A stretch of 25,998 nt of DNA from JBBQER01 sp052148155 (GCA_052148155.1 JBKQIY010000242.1:1-25998), one strand, 5' to 3'; shown: positions 1-6,896, counted from the first letter of the stretch. Numbers and translations: made by a program. Notes: generated from the letters alone by a model not told the origin.

Positions 1-2
1 GT

Positions 3-158
3 CTCCGTTACCTTCCCGGCCAATGGCCCACCACGCCGATCAAGCTGTTCGATCCGGCCGGGACCGTGACCATCTACCCGGCCAACCAGATCCCGGCCGA
101 GCTCTTACCGAAGAGCGAACCAGTTCCGGCCAACGCGCCCGCGGCGACGAAGTCGTAG
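3..158 (+). CDS. C-terminal end of an unknown protein (5' truncated by window)
   Basis: An open frame enters from the left edge and ends at TAG 156-158, giving the last 51 residues of a protein. The piece is rich in Pro and Ala, with a hydrophobic stretch around IKLFD and VTIYP and an Ala/Pro/Lys tail (ending AATKS). The codons end mostly in G or C, as in the other genes here, and the other two forward frames read poorly. I cannot assign a family from this fragment. The gene converges with the acyltransferase that ends at 197; a short stem-loop lies between them. Coding status is supported by codon use only. Confidence 0.55.
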   Translation, partial: LRYLPGQWPTTPIKLFDPAGTVTIYPANQIPAELLPKSEPVPANAPAATKS

Positions 159-170
159 CAGACGAAGGAG

Positions 171-187
171 CGGACGAAATTTGTCCG
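171..187. terminator. Short stem-loop between convergent genes
   Basis: CGGAC (171-175) pairs with GTCCG (183-187) around the 7-nt loop GAAATTT. It lies between the stop codons of the genes at 3-158 (+) and 197-832 (-). A bidirectional terminator is plausible, but the stem is only 5 bp and there is no clear T tract. Confidence 0.3.
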
Positions 188-196
188 ACGTACCGT

Positions 197-832
197 TCAG
201 CGGGGGACGGCGACCCACCGACCCCCGCTGAACCGGCGCACGACCTGCGCGGGCACACCCGCGACCACCGAGAAGTCCGGCACCTCGATACCGGCGACGA
301 CCGCCCCCGCGGCGATCACGACGTGGCGGCCAACCCGCGAGCCCGGCAAGACGATCGCGCCGTGTCCGAGCCAGCTTCCGCTGCCGATCGTCACCGGCTC
401 GTTCTTCCACGGCTGGGTTCCGATCGGAAGATCGAGATTCTCGTAGCCGTGGTTCTGATCGGTGATGTACACGTAGTGACCGGTCCAGATGTCGTCGCCG
501 ATCACGATCCGTTCGTGGCCGACGATCCCGATGCCCTTGCCGAGCGTGCAGCGTTCGCCGATCGTGATGATCGGATCGCCCCGCAGTCCAGCCTGGGACG
601 GCATGCCGGCACTGACACTGGCGAGCGGGCCGATCGCGGTTCCGGCACCGATCTCGATGCGACCTTCGCCGAAGATGACCGTCGGCGGGAAGCCGATCAT
701 GGCGCCTTCGCCGAACCGTGCGAATTTCTTCGCCCGGCGGTGCCTCGGACCGATGGCGCCGAACCGGGCGGCTGCGTTCCACGCCGCCTGGATCATGTCG
801 CCCGTGACCCGCGCGACCTCGTCGTTCATCAC
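197..832 (-). CDS. Hexapeptide-repeat (left-handed beta-helix) acyltransferase
   Basis: A 211-aa protein. From about residue 50 it shows repeated [I/V]-G-x-x-x-x hexapeptides (IGAGTAIG, IGERCTLG, IGDDIWTG, IGSGSWLG, VGRHVVIA), the mark of the left-handed parallel beta-helix of LacA/NodL/Maa-type O-acyltransferases. A conserved ITDQNHGYEN segment after the loop carries the His expected to act as general base in this family. The end (VVAGVPAQVVRRF) is the typical C-terminal cap. It probably transfers an acetyl group from acetyl-CoA to a sugar or a cell-envelope precursor in the cytoplasm; the acceptor is unknown. The start is GTG 830-832, with TACGGT 6 nt upstream and no Shine-Dalgarno sequence; ATG at 829 is the alternative. 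It is divergent from the gene at 862. Confidence 0.9.
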   Translation of the reverse strand: MMNDEVARVTGDMIQAAWNAAARFGAIGPRHRRAKKFARFGEGAMIGFPPTVIFGEGRIEIGAGTAIGPLASVSAGMPSQAGLRGDPIITIGERCTLGKGIGIVGHERIVIGDDIWTGHYVYITDQNHGYENLDLPIGTQPWKNEPVTIGSGSWLGHGAIVLPGSRVGRHVVIAAGAVVAGIEVPDFSVVAGVPAQVVRRFSGGRWVAVPR

Positions 833-838
833 GACAGC

Positions 839-854
839 ACCGTACGGGTAGTTT
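839..854. promoter_or_regulatory. Back-to-back leaderless promoters
   Basis: Two -10-like hexamers point away from each other. TACGGT on the minus strand (839-844) lies 6 nt before the GTG of the acyltransferase. TAGTTT on the plus strand (849-854) lies 7 nt before the ATG at 862. No Shine-Dalgarno sequence precedes either start. At this spacing transcription would begin at or next to the start codon. No good -35 is evident for either. Confidence 0.5.
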
Positions 855-861
855 CAGGTTC

Positions 862-1911
862 ATGGCCAACGGTGCGGTACCGATCAGGGTCGGGTTGCTT
901 TACGACTTCCCCCAGGGCGACGACCTGTTCTTAGCGTCGCTGCGGCTCGGGTTCGACGAGGTCGCGGCGTCGGGTCGAATCGATCGCGAGGTCGAGTTCG
1001 TCGAACAACACGCGCGGGGTCTTCCGTCGGGCTCCGAGCACGCCGTGAAACACGCGTTCGCGGAACTGGTCGACGACGGGGCTCTCGCGATCGTCGGCCC
1101 GTCGATCTCCGACAACGCGCTGATCGCGGCCCCCCTGTGCGACGACGCGCACATACCCGCGATCAACTACTCGGGCGGAGAACGGACGCGTTCGCAGTGG
1201 ATGTTCCATTACCAGGTCGGCTCCCTCGAGGAAGAGCCACCGGTACTCGCGGCTCGTATGGTCGAACGCACCCTGCAACGCGCCGCGGTCGTGTTCGACC
1301 AATCGCCGGTGGGGCGCCGCTACGCCGAGTGCTTCGAGTCGGCACGGACCCGGCTCGGCCTCGAGGTCACCGGCACTGCGAGCATCTCGCCGCTCGCCGA
1401 ATCCGCCGACGACGTCCTCGCCCATCTGCGTGCCGGCAGTCCTGACGTGCTCGTCTATCTCGGTCTCGGCGTCTCGTCACGGGCGGTCGCACTGGCGCGT
1501 GCGACGCTCGGTTGGGACATTCCGGTGCTCGCCAACTCTGCGCTGATGTTCGGCTATGCGCGCCCGGACTGGCGCGACGGCTACGCAGGCTGGGAGTACG
1601 TCGACACTGTCGCCGACGACAACCAGCGGCGTTCGGCATTGCGTGCGCTGTCGTCGCGCGCCGCGGGTGGACCGATCGGCTGCGCGGCATACGACATGGG
1701 GCGTCTGCTCGGTGAAGCGATCGCACAAGCAGATCATCTGACCCGTGCAGGCATTGCGGACGGGCTGCGCCGCGTGAAGCAGTTGCCGGCGACGAGTGGC
1801 TACGAAGGAACGCTCATGGGGTTCGGTACCTGGGAGCACGCCGCGCTCAAAGGTCACTATCTCGTGTTGCGGGCGTGGCGCGACGGTCGCAGCGTGCAGG
1901 TCCAACGCTGA
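862..1911 (+). CDS. Type I periplasmic-binding-fold protein (LivK-like), no signal peptide
   Basis: A 349-aa protein with the two-lobe architecture of the branched-chain amino-acid ABC-transporter binding proteins (Peripla_BP_6 type). It starts IRVGLLYDFPQGDD, has the ligand-pocket segment IVGPSISDNALIAAP and IPAINYSGG in the first lobe, and continues with VVFDQSPVGRRYAE and a second Rossmann-like lobe (PDVLVYLGLG, IPVLANSAL). Family members are normally exported lipoproteins or periplasmic proteins. Here the first beta strand begins only 8 residues after the start, so no signal peptide or lipobox is possible. That suggests a cytoplasmic ligand sensor or a protein that has left transport. No permease or ATPase gene is nearby. 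The start is fixed by TAGTTT 7 nt upstream. Confidence 0.85.
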   Translation: MANGAVPIRVGLLYDFPQGDDLFLASLRLGFDEVAASGRIDREVEFVEQHARGLPSGSEHAVKHAFAELVDDGALAIVGPSISDNALIAAPLCDDAHIPAINYSGGERTRSQWMFHYQVGSLEEEPPVLAARMVERTLQRAAVVFDQSPVGRRYAECFESARTRLGLEVTGTASISPLAESADDVLAHLRAGSPDVLVYLGLGVSSRAVALARATLGWDIPVLANSALMFGYARPDWRDGYAGWEYVDTVADDNQRRSALRALSSRAAGGPIGCAAYDMGRLLGEAIAQADHLTRAGIADGLRRVKQLPATSGYEGTLMGFGTWEHAALKGHYLVLRAWRDGRSVQVQR

Positions 1912-1926
1912 TCTCGGCCCGACTCC

Positions 1927-1932
1927 TACGAT
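1927..1932 (+). promoter_or_regulatory. -10 hexamer of a leaderless start
   Basis: TACGAT ends 7 nt before the GTG at 1940, with no Shine-Dalgarno sequence. It sits in the short gap after the stop codon at 1911, so the HEAT-repeat gene may have its own promoter as well as receiving read-through from upstream. Confidence 0.4.
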
Positions 1933-1939
1933 TGCGACC

Positions 1940-3034
1940 GTGCCGACCGACCGCGCGACGGCGCGCGCACAACTCGCCCAGCGCGCACTGACCGCCATCG
2001 CCGCGGAACGCGTTGTGCGGGTCGCTCTCGGTGAGTTGCCGGTGTCGCTCGTCGCGCGGGCAACCAACCAGCTGCGAAGATTCTTTTCGGGCGGCTCATG
2101 GTCGGCGGAAGACGACGCCTCGCTCGCGGCGACGGTCGGGCCCGGCAGCGGCTGGTATGAAGAGGACTTAGATCCTGAGCTGACGCTCGGCTTCGGTTGG
2201 CGGGGCGGCGCGTTCCGGGCCGAAGTTCGCTACACACCGCCCGCCGTCGACCCCGACGCTGGGGGCGACGACGGACCCATGCCTCCCACGTATGAGCGCG
2301 CCCGTACCCTCGGCGACACGTTCGAGGATGCGGTGGTCCTCGATCTCGGACGCACACCGACCGAGCTCTGCTTCCGTATCGGACCGGGTGTCGGCACCAA
2401 CGCGACGTTCACACGCGACAACGCAGGCGACGATCCGCGGGTCGCTGCCGTCTTCGGTGCGTGCAGATCGCTGACGCAGGTCACCGTCGGTTCCGGGACC
2501 CTGACCGCCACGGTCGATGACCCGTCGTCTTGGCCCGACGAGCTGCTTGCGCTGTTCGACGCGATCGCAGCCGGGTTCGCGCCGCCCCGACCTGCACCGT
2601 CGGACCGCCAGCTCGAACGCGCCCGTTCCGAGCTGGGCGGCCTGCGATACGACAGCCCCCGCGACCTCGCCCGAATTCTTGACGCCACAACCTCACCCGA
2701 CGCTGCGTTCCGTCGGATCGCGATCGAGCGGCTCGAAGGCGCCGACGCCACGGTCGCGTCGCGGCCGTGGGCACGCGCCCTCGAAGACTCCTCTCGAGCG
2801 GTCCGGCGGGTCACCGCGCGCGTGCTCGCGAACTCTGCCCGCCCCGAAACGCGCGACCTGCTCGAGCGCGCGCTCGGAGACGCCGACGCGTGCGTGCGTT
2901 ACTACGCCGTGCGGGGACTGGCGGCGATCGGTCCGACCGCGAGCATTGTGGCCCTGCAGCACCGCCGCGCCGACACCGATCCGCGGGTCAGGCTCGCCGC
3001 CGAAGCGGCCCTCGAAGACCGCACCCCCGCCTAA
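1940..3034 (+). CDS. HEAT-repeat protein with possible Nfu_N-like middle domain
   Basis: A 364-aa protein. I take GTG 1940 as the start because the frame's earlier start codons lie inside the preceding gene and TACGAT stands 7 nt before this GTG. Residues 1-110 are not recognised. Residues about 150-225 (starting near CFRIGP, through VAAVFGACRSLTQVTVG, to a WPDEL helix) resemble the strand-strand-helix pattern of an Nfu N-terminal domain. Residues about 230-364 are HEAT-like alpha hairpins with repeated aliphatic/Arg/Asp patterns (for example VRRVTARVLAN, VRYYAVRGLAAIG, VRLAAEAALED). An Nfu_N plus HEAT order recalls the CvfC-type conserved virulence factor proteins of Firmicutes, but that link is tentative. 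It is probably a cytoplasmic scaffold or protein-binding factor; its partner is unknown. Confidence 0.75.
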   Translation: MPTDRATARAQLAQRALTAIAAERVVRVALGELPVSLVARATNQLRRFFSGGSWSAEDDASLAATVGPGSGWYEEDLDPELTLGFGWRGGAFRAEVRYTPPAVDPDAGGDDGPMPPTYERARTLGDTFEDAVVLDLGRTPTELCFRIGPGVGTNATFTRDNAGDDPRVAAVFGACRSLTQVTVGSGTLTATVDDPSSWPDELLALFDAIAAGFAPPRPAPSDRQLERARSELGGLRYDSPRDLARILDATTSPDAAFRRIAIERLEGADATVASRPWARALEDSSRAVRRVTARVLANSARPETRDLLERALGDADACVRYYAVRGLAAIGPTASIVALQHRRADTDPRVRLAAEAALEDRTPA

Positions 3035-3137
3035 ACACCGCCCCGACCGTGGGAGACGTCGAGCACAACCCAACGATGGTGGGCCCGCCGGACGGCCGGG
3101 CGGTGAAGCTGTCTCACCCCCCTGTCAGGGTTTGGGC

Positions 3138-3347
3138 ATGCCCGACAACACGATCGAAGTCTTGTCCGACCCGACCCTTGACCAACCCGTCACCGCCCGC
3201 TGGGAGGCGTGCGAGGCGTTCTCGAGCGACGACTCGGGATCGCCGGTCTGTGCGGCCTGTGGGTGGTTGGACGGCGAGCACGGCACCGACGCAGTCGTGC
3301 ACCAACTGCCGGGCCGTTTCGTGCTGGCCCGCCGGCTCGCTTCGTAA
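3138..3347 (+). CDS. Small CxxC protein, 69 aa, unknown function
   Basis: ATG 3138 to TAA 3345-3347. The protein has an early Cys (WEACEAF) and a VCAACGWLDGEHG segment that supplies a CxxC zinc-knuckle half-site. With only three Cys and nearby His, a single metal site is possible. It ends in a basic stretch (RFVLARRLAS). Codon use matches the other genes. It follows the HEAT-repeat gene by about 100 bp and converges on ku. No family is recognised with certainty. The frame is also open upstream, but only out of register inside the HEAT-repeat gene. Confidence 0.55.
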   Translation: MPDNTIEVLSDPTLDQPVTARWEACEAFSSDDSGSPVCAACGWLDGEHGTDAVVHQLPGRFVLARRLAS

Positions 3348-3380
3348 ACGCCTGCGGACTGTCCGAGGAGTCCGGGCGTT
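3347..3380. terminator. Strong stem-loop between convergent genes
   Basis: AACGCC (3347-3352) pairs with GGCGTT (3375-3380), and CGGACT (3355-3360) with AGTCCG (3369-3374). This gives a 12-bp stem with a 2-nt bulge and an 8-nt loop. It starts on the last base of the small CxxC gene and ends 4 nt before the ku stop codon. A bidirectional terminator serving both genes is likely. There is no long T tract, which is common in high-GC actinobacteria. Confidence 0.6.
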
Positions 3381-3384
3381 GTCG

Positions 3385-4302
3385 TCAGGCGCTGCGTTTG
3401 GCGCGAGCGGCTTTCTTGGCGGGTGACTTGGCAGCCTTCGCGGCAGGTTTCGCGGTCGACTTCGCTGCAGCAGATTTCGAGACCGACTGCGCGCGCGTCG
3501 CCGCGCCGGTCGGATGGCGATCCTTGACGGTTTTCGACCTGGCGATCGATGCCTCCAACGCGGCGACGAGGTCGAGCACCTTGGCGGGCGGCTCGGTTTG
3601 CGGCTCGGCCACGATGGCGGCACCCGACTCCTTGCGTTCGATGAGGTCGAGCAACTGTTCGCGATACTCGTCGTGGTATTTCTGGGGATCGAAGCCCGCC
3701 ACCGCGAGCGACTCGACGAGCTGGCGCGCCATCGTGCGCTCCTTCTCTGAGAGCGTGGCATCGCTGCGCGGCACCAGATCGTCGACCGGGACCACCTCGT
3801 CGGCGTATCGCATCGTCTCGACGCATAACGCACCTTCGATCGGACGGATCGCGACGAGGCGCTCCTTGCTGCGCATCACTACCCGCCCGATCGCGACCTT
3901 GTTGAGCGACTGCATCGCGTCGACCAGCAACGCGTACGGCTTCTCGCCACGCTTGTCGGGGACGAGGTAGTACGGCTGTTCGAAGTAGACCGGATCGATG
4001 TCGTCGAGGTCGACGAATTCTTCGATCTCGATCTCGTGGCTCCCTTTTGGGCGCAACGTGTCGATCTCGGAAGGTTCGACGATCACGTACCGACCTTTCG
4101 TCACTTCGAAACCGCGCTCGATGCGGTCGGCAGGGACCTCTTCACCGGTCGCGTCCGAAACTTTCCGGTAGCGGATGCGTGCGCCGGTCCCTTTCTCGAG
4201 CTGGTTGAAGCTGACGTCTTTGCTCTTCGTCGCGCCGACGAGCTTCACAGGAACTTGGACGAGACCGAAGCTGATCGAGCCGGTCCAGATGGCACTAGGC
4301 AT
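3385..4302 (-). CDS. ku: Non-homologous end-joining protein Ku
   Basis: A 305-aa protein with the canonical bacterial Ku start (MPSAIWTGSISFGLVQVPVKL) and core segments RYRKV, GFEVTKGRYVIVE, the EIEEFVDLDDIDPVYF pattern, YYLVPD and the KVAIGRVVMR strand. Ku forms a homodimeric ring on double-strand DNA ends and recruits the LigD ligase/polymerase. The last 45 residues or so are a Lys/Ala/Pro-rich tail (KSTAKPAAKAAKSPAKK), like the basic DNA-binding extension of mycobacterial Ku. The divergent gene at 4975 encodes a LigD-type polymerase, so this is a split NHEJ locus; no ATP-dependent ligase lies in the window. The start is ATG 4302, with a good -10/-35 that would give a leaderless mRNA. Confidence 0.97.
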   Translation of the reverse strand: MPSAIWTGSISFGLVQVPVKLVGATKSKDVSFNQLEKGTGARIRYRKVSDATGEEVPADRIERGFEVTKGRYVIVEPSEIDTLRPKGSHEIEIEEFVDLDDIDPVYFEQPYYLVPDKRGEKPYALLVDAMQSLNKVAIGRVVMRSKERLVAIRPIEGALCVETMRYADEVVPVDDLVPRSDATLSEKERTMARQLVESLAVAGFDPQKYHDEYREQLLDLIERKESGAAIVAEPQTEPPAKVLDLVAALEASIARSKTVKDRHPTGAATRAQSVSKSAAAKSTAKPAAKAAKSPAKKAARAKRSA

Positions 4303-4310
4303 AGAGTTCT

Positions 4311-4340
4311 ATGGTAACTGTCAGGCGAGTTTCCCGACAA
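4311..4340 (-). promoter_or_regulatory. ku promoter, leaderless
   Basis: Read on the minus strand, a TTGTCG -35 (4335-4340) is followed after 18 nt by a TACCAT -10 (4311-4316). The -10 ends 8 nt before the ku ATG, so transcription should start at or next to the start codon. There is no Shine-Dalgarno sequence. This is the best -35/-10 pair in the window. Confidence 0.6.
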
Positions 4341-4364
4341 AGGCGTACAAAGGTCGACCAAGTG

Positions 4365-4382
4365 GACACCGAAATCGGTGTC
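4365..4382. repeat. Perfect inverted repeat upstream of ku
   Basis: GACACCGA (4365-4372) and TCGGTGTC (4375-4382) form a perfect 8-bp inverted repeat with a 2-nt centre. It lies about 25 bp upstream of the ku -35 hexamer. The size and symmetry fit an operator for a dimeric regulator, or a small hairpin. The regulator cannot be named. It does not match the SOS box pattern I know for actinobacteria. Confidence 0.4.
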
Positions 4383-4497
4383 GTCATGGTGCCGGCCGGG
4401 CGAGCGCGGCGATCGGCTTCGCCCCGTGACTCGAGGCGGCGCCGAGCCGACGGTCTGGCGCGACACGGTGCCCGTGGACGTGGCCGTGCCGTCCCCG

Positions 4498-4665
4498 CTA
4501 CTGACCGTGTACGGAGTCTCGCACGGCTGCGTAGATGACGCGGTGCAGGATGACGGCGTACCCGATCGCGAGTCCGAGCAGCGTCGGCCCGACTGGCGCT
4601 CGATCAGCCAACGCCAAGACCCCGACGAGCGTCCATCCGATCGGTAGGAGCCGATGAAACGTCAT
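4498..4665 (-). CDS. Possible small membrane protein, 55 aa
   Basis: ATG 4665 to stop at 4498. Two hydrophobic segments are visible, about residues 5-19 (LLPIGWTLVGVLALA) and 25-46 (PVGPTLLGLAIGYAVILHRVIY), joined by a short charged loop (DRAP), with a polar end (AAVRDSVHGQ). That is a plausible two-helix hairpin in the membrane. There is no Shine-Dalgarno sequence and no good -10. A longer in-frame version reaches 4770, but its extra residues are Arg-rich and look non-coding. The gene lies between ku and the LigD-type polymerase gene. Coding is uncertain; the amphipathic pattern is the main support. Confidence 0.4.
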   Translation of the reverse strand: MTFHRLLPIGWTLVGVLALADRAPVGPTLLGLAIGYAVILHRVIYAAVRDSVHGQ

Positions 4666-4974
4666 CGTGGCATGTCGGCGGGGACGCCTGGACGGTTGAG
4701 TCCTTTGCGCCCGTTCCCGCCCACGGGCGGAATCGCACGACAGACGACGCAGCCCGCGGTTGGGTGACATGTCGACAGACCTGCGCGCGATCCGTTTCGG
4801 TTGACGGCGAACGGAATCCCAGCGCCGGCGCCTCCTGAGGCCATCATTCGGATTGCCTGCGCGGGTTGTCAGTGCCGATGGCTGAACGGGTTGCGCCGAT
4901 CGGAACCTGGCCCTCGGCCCGTTCGCCCTCCGCAGGCTCGCGCACCGCGCCGGACATAGGGTTCGGTGCTACTT
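4666..4974. other. Intergenic stretch upstream of the LigD-type polymerase gene
   Basis: No convincing gene. A 61-codon minus-strand frame (4662-4847) overlaps the start of the small membrane ORF by ATGA, but its codon use is weak. TAGGGT at 4957-4962 could be a -10 for the polymerase gene; it lies 12 nt before ATG 4975. Confidence 0.4.
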
Positions 4975-5898
4975 ATGGCTGAGGGCAGGGGCAGCCCGAA
5001 CAGAGTCGGCGTGCAGGTCGGCGGCCGCGAGCTTTCGCTGTCCAACCTCGACAAGGTGCTGTATCCCGCGGCGGGCTTCCGCAAGGCCGACGTCATCGAC
5101 TACTACCGGCGCATCGCGCCGGTCATGCTGCCCCACCTCGCCCGCCGGCCGCCCACGCTCGTGCGCGCGCCCGACGGAGCAAGCGGCGAACGATTCTTCG
5201 AGAAGCGCTGCCCGCCCCACCACCCCGCCTGGGTGGCCGTGTCGGATCCACTCGAGCCGAATGGCGGGCAGCGAAGCTGCATAGCTGAAGACCTTCCCAC
5301 GCTCGTGTGGCTGGCGAACCTCGCCGCGCTCGAGCTTCACACCAATCAGTGGAAGCTCCCCGACGTGAACCGGCCGTGCGCGGTCGTGCTCGACCTCGAC
5401 CCTGGTCCACCCGCCGACGTACTCGACTGCTGTCGCGTCGCGATCGCGTTGCGTGAACTGCTCGAAGCGCTCGGCCTCGTCGCGGTCGTGAAAACGTCGG
5501 GCGGCAAAGGGCTGCACATCTCGGTTCCGCTCAACGGAGCTCCCGTCACCGACGACGACACCAAAAACTTCGCGCTCGCGCTCGGGCAGATGCTCGTCGC
5601 ACGCGATCCGAAACGCACCACTGTGAATATGACCAAGGCTGAACGGCCCAGCCGGGTGTTCGTCGATTGGAGTCAGAACGATCGCCACAAGACGACGATC
5701 TGTGCGTATTCCCTGCGCATTGCGGATCGGCCCATGGTGTCGACGCCCGTGTCGTGGGACGAGGTGTACGACGCGTTCGATCGCAACGATCGTGAGGCGC
5801 TGTCGTTCGAGGCGCCGGCCGTCCTCGAACGTGTCGCAGGCGGCGTTGACCACTACGCGTCGTCGCTCACGCTGCGCCAGGAAATACCCAAGCTGTGA
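4975..5898 (+). CDS. LigD-type NHEJ primase-polymerase (stand-alone PolDom)
   Basis: A 307-aa protein of the archaeo-eukaryotic primase superfamily as found in LigD polymerase domains. It fills gaps at broken DNA ends held by Ku, adding ribo- or deoxyribonucleotides. Visible family marks: LSNLDKVLYPAAGFRKADVI at the N-terminus, RFFEKRCP, the metal-binding DLDPG (Asp at about 140 and 142), the SGGKGLH nucleotide-binding loop (about 175-181), and VFVDWSQND with the third metal Asp (about 231). The protein ends with the usual WDEVYDA...FEAPAVLERV segment. Neither the ligase nor the phosphoesterase domain of full LigD is attached. ATG 4975 is chosen; an in-frame GTG at 4966 would add three residues. 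Confidence 0.93.
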   Translation: MAEGRGSPNRVGVQVGGRELSLSNLDKVLYPAAGFRKADVIDYYRRIAPVMLPHLARRPPTLVRAPDGASGERFFEKRCPPHHPAWVAVSDPLEPNGGQRSCIAEDLPTLVWLANLAALELHTNQWKLPDVNRPCAVVLDLDPGPPADVLDCCRVAIALRELLEALGLVAVVKTSGGKGLHISVPLNGAPVTDDDTKNFALALGQMLVARDPKRTTVNMTKAERPSRVFVDWSQNDRHKTTICAYSLRIADRPMVSTPVSWDEVYDAFDRNDREALSFEAPAVLERVAGGVDHYASSLTLRQEIPKL

Positions 5899-5902
5899 CA
5901 GC

Positions 5903-5908
5903 TAGGTT
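5903..5908 (+). promoter_or_regulatory. -10 hexamer of a leaderless start
   Basis: TAGGTT ends 6 nt before the ATG at 5915 with no Shine-Dalgarno sequence. It lies in the 16-nt gap after the polymerase stop codon, so the dehydrogenase gene probably has its own promoter although it directly follows the NHEJ gene. Confidence 0.4.
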
Positions 5909-5914
5909 CTTGGT

Positions 5915-6754
5915 ATGGAACTCGACGGCAAGGTCGCGATCGTTACCGGCGCAAGTCGTGGAGTAGGAGCAGCGACGGCGCTTCTCCTGGCCGAACGCGG
6001 CTGCAAAGTTGTCTGTGCCGCCCGCGCAACCGACGCTGCGCCGGTTCCGATTCCCGGCACCATCGACGAAACGGTACGACGGATCCGCGACGCCGGCGGG
6101 GAGGCGATCGCAGTGCCGACCAACCTCGCCAAAGACGCCGAAGTCGAGCACATGATCGCGACGACGATCGCACAACTCGGGCCGATCGACGTCCTCGTCA
6201 ACAACGCAGCCATCACGTTCCCGGGCGATCTGGACCTCGACATGAAGCGCTTCGACCTCGTGATGCAGGTCGACCTGCGAGCGCCGTTGCTCGCGATACA
6301 AGCAGTCATGCCGTCGATGAAAACGCGCCGGCGAGGCACGATCCTCAACATCTCGTCGATCGCCGGGCTCAACTACTTTCCCGGTCTGATGGCCTACGGT
6401 ATGGCCAAGGCCGCGCTCGAACATCTGACGGTGTCAGCCGCGCACCAACTCCGGCCCTTCGACATCGCGGTAAACACCTTCCGCATCGACGTGCCCGTCG
6501 CGTCGGAAGGATTCGTATTCAACCTCCCCGACGCCGACCACTCCGACTGGGAACCATCGGAGGTCGCGGCTGAGGGCATCGTGTGGATGCTCGAACAACC
6601 GTCGAGCTATACGGGCAATAACGTCGGCATGGCGCGCCTACGCGCCGACCAAGGCATCATGGCATCACGCGCCAAGCGTCCACATGCGATCCAGTCGGCG
6701 CTGGTCACCGACTCGCACCTGCGCGCACCTCACCAAGAGCACAAACCGGCGTAA
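5915..6754 (+). CDS. Short-chain dehydrogenase/reductase (SDR)
   Basis: A 279-aa classical-type SDR. The N-terminal NAD(P)-binding motif TGASRGVG follows the first strand, then NNAA about residue 95, the catalytic Ser in NISSIAG (about 148-150), and the YGMAK pair (Tyr about 162, Lys 166). CAAR after the second strand makes NADP preference plausible. The C-terminal part is unusual: after the substrate loop (RIDVPVASEGFVF) it has a WEPSEVAAEGIVWMLEQP helix and a polar tail. It oxidises or reduces an alcohol/ketone of unknown identity, perhaps in lipid metabolism given the neighbouring thiolase. A leaderless start is likely. The gene ends 16 bp before a tandem-repeat array. Confidence 0.92.
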   Translation: MELDGKVAIVTGASRGVGAATALLLAERGCKVVCAARATDAAPVPIPGTIDETVRRIRDAGGEAIAVPTNLAKDAEVEHMIATTIAQLGPIDVLVNNAAITFPGDLDLDMKRFDLVMQVDLRAPLLAIQAVMPSMKTRRRGTILNISSIAGLNYFPGLMAYGMAKAALEHLTVSAAHQLRPFDIAVNTFRIDVPVASEGFVFNLPDADHSDWEPSEVAAEGIVWMLEQPSSYTGNNVGMARLRADQGIMASRAKRPHAIQSALVTDSHLRAPHQEHKPA

Positions 6755-6770
6755 GTTCCACTGCACTGGC

Positions 6771-6892
6771 CACTGCAACTCACGGTTCGACCACTGCAAC
6801 TCACGGTTCGACCACTGCAACTCACAGTTCGACACTGCAACTCACAGTTCGACACTGCAACTCAACGTTCGACACTGCAACTCAACGTTCGA
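6771..6892. repeat. Six-unit tandem repeat, 20/21 bp, in an AABBCC order
   Basis: Six direct copies of CACTGCAACTCAnnGTTCGA(C) fill the gap between two convergent genes: 6771-6791, 6792-6812, 6813-6832, 6833-6852, 6853-6872 and 6873-6892. Copies 1-2 carry CACGG, copies 3-4 CACAG and copies 5-6 CAACG at the variable position; copies 1-2 are 21 bp and the rest 20 bp. A partial copy (CACTGCA) precedes the array at 6760-6766. There are no unique spacers, so this is not CRISPR. The function is unknown. Confidence 0.9.
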
Positions 6893-6896
6893 GTTG
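6878..6896. terminator. Stem-loop at the end of the repeat array
   Basis: CAACTC (6878-6883) pairs with GAGTTG (6891-6896) around AACGTTC. It is formed by the last repeat copy and the bases next to it, one base from the thiolase stop codon. It could help terminate either convergent transcript. A 6-bp stem without a T tract is weak evidence. Confidence 0.3.

Noticed and set aside
23..934. A 303-codon plus-strand frame over the first kilobase
   Set aside because: It is antisense to the hexapeptide acyltransferase, whose repeats and codon use are clear.
4662..4847. A 61-codon minus-strand frame with three Cys, overlapping the small membrane ORF by ATGA
   Set aside because: Codon use is weak and there is no ribosome-binding site or -10 at its start; the overlap may be chance.
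6771..6892. Possible CRISPR array
   Set aside because: The 20/21-bp units follow each other without spacers and no cas gene is nearby; it is a plain tandem repeat.
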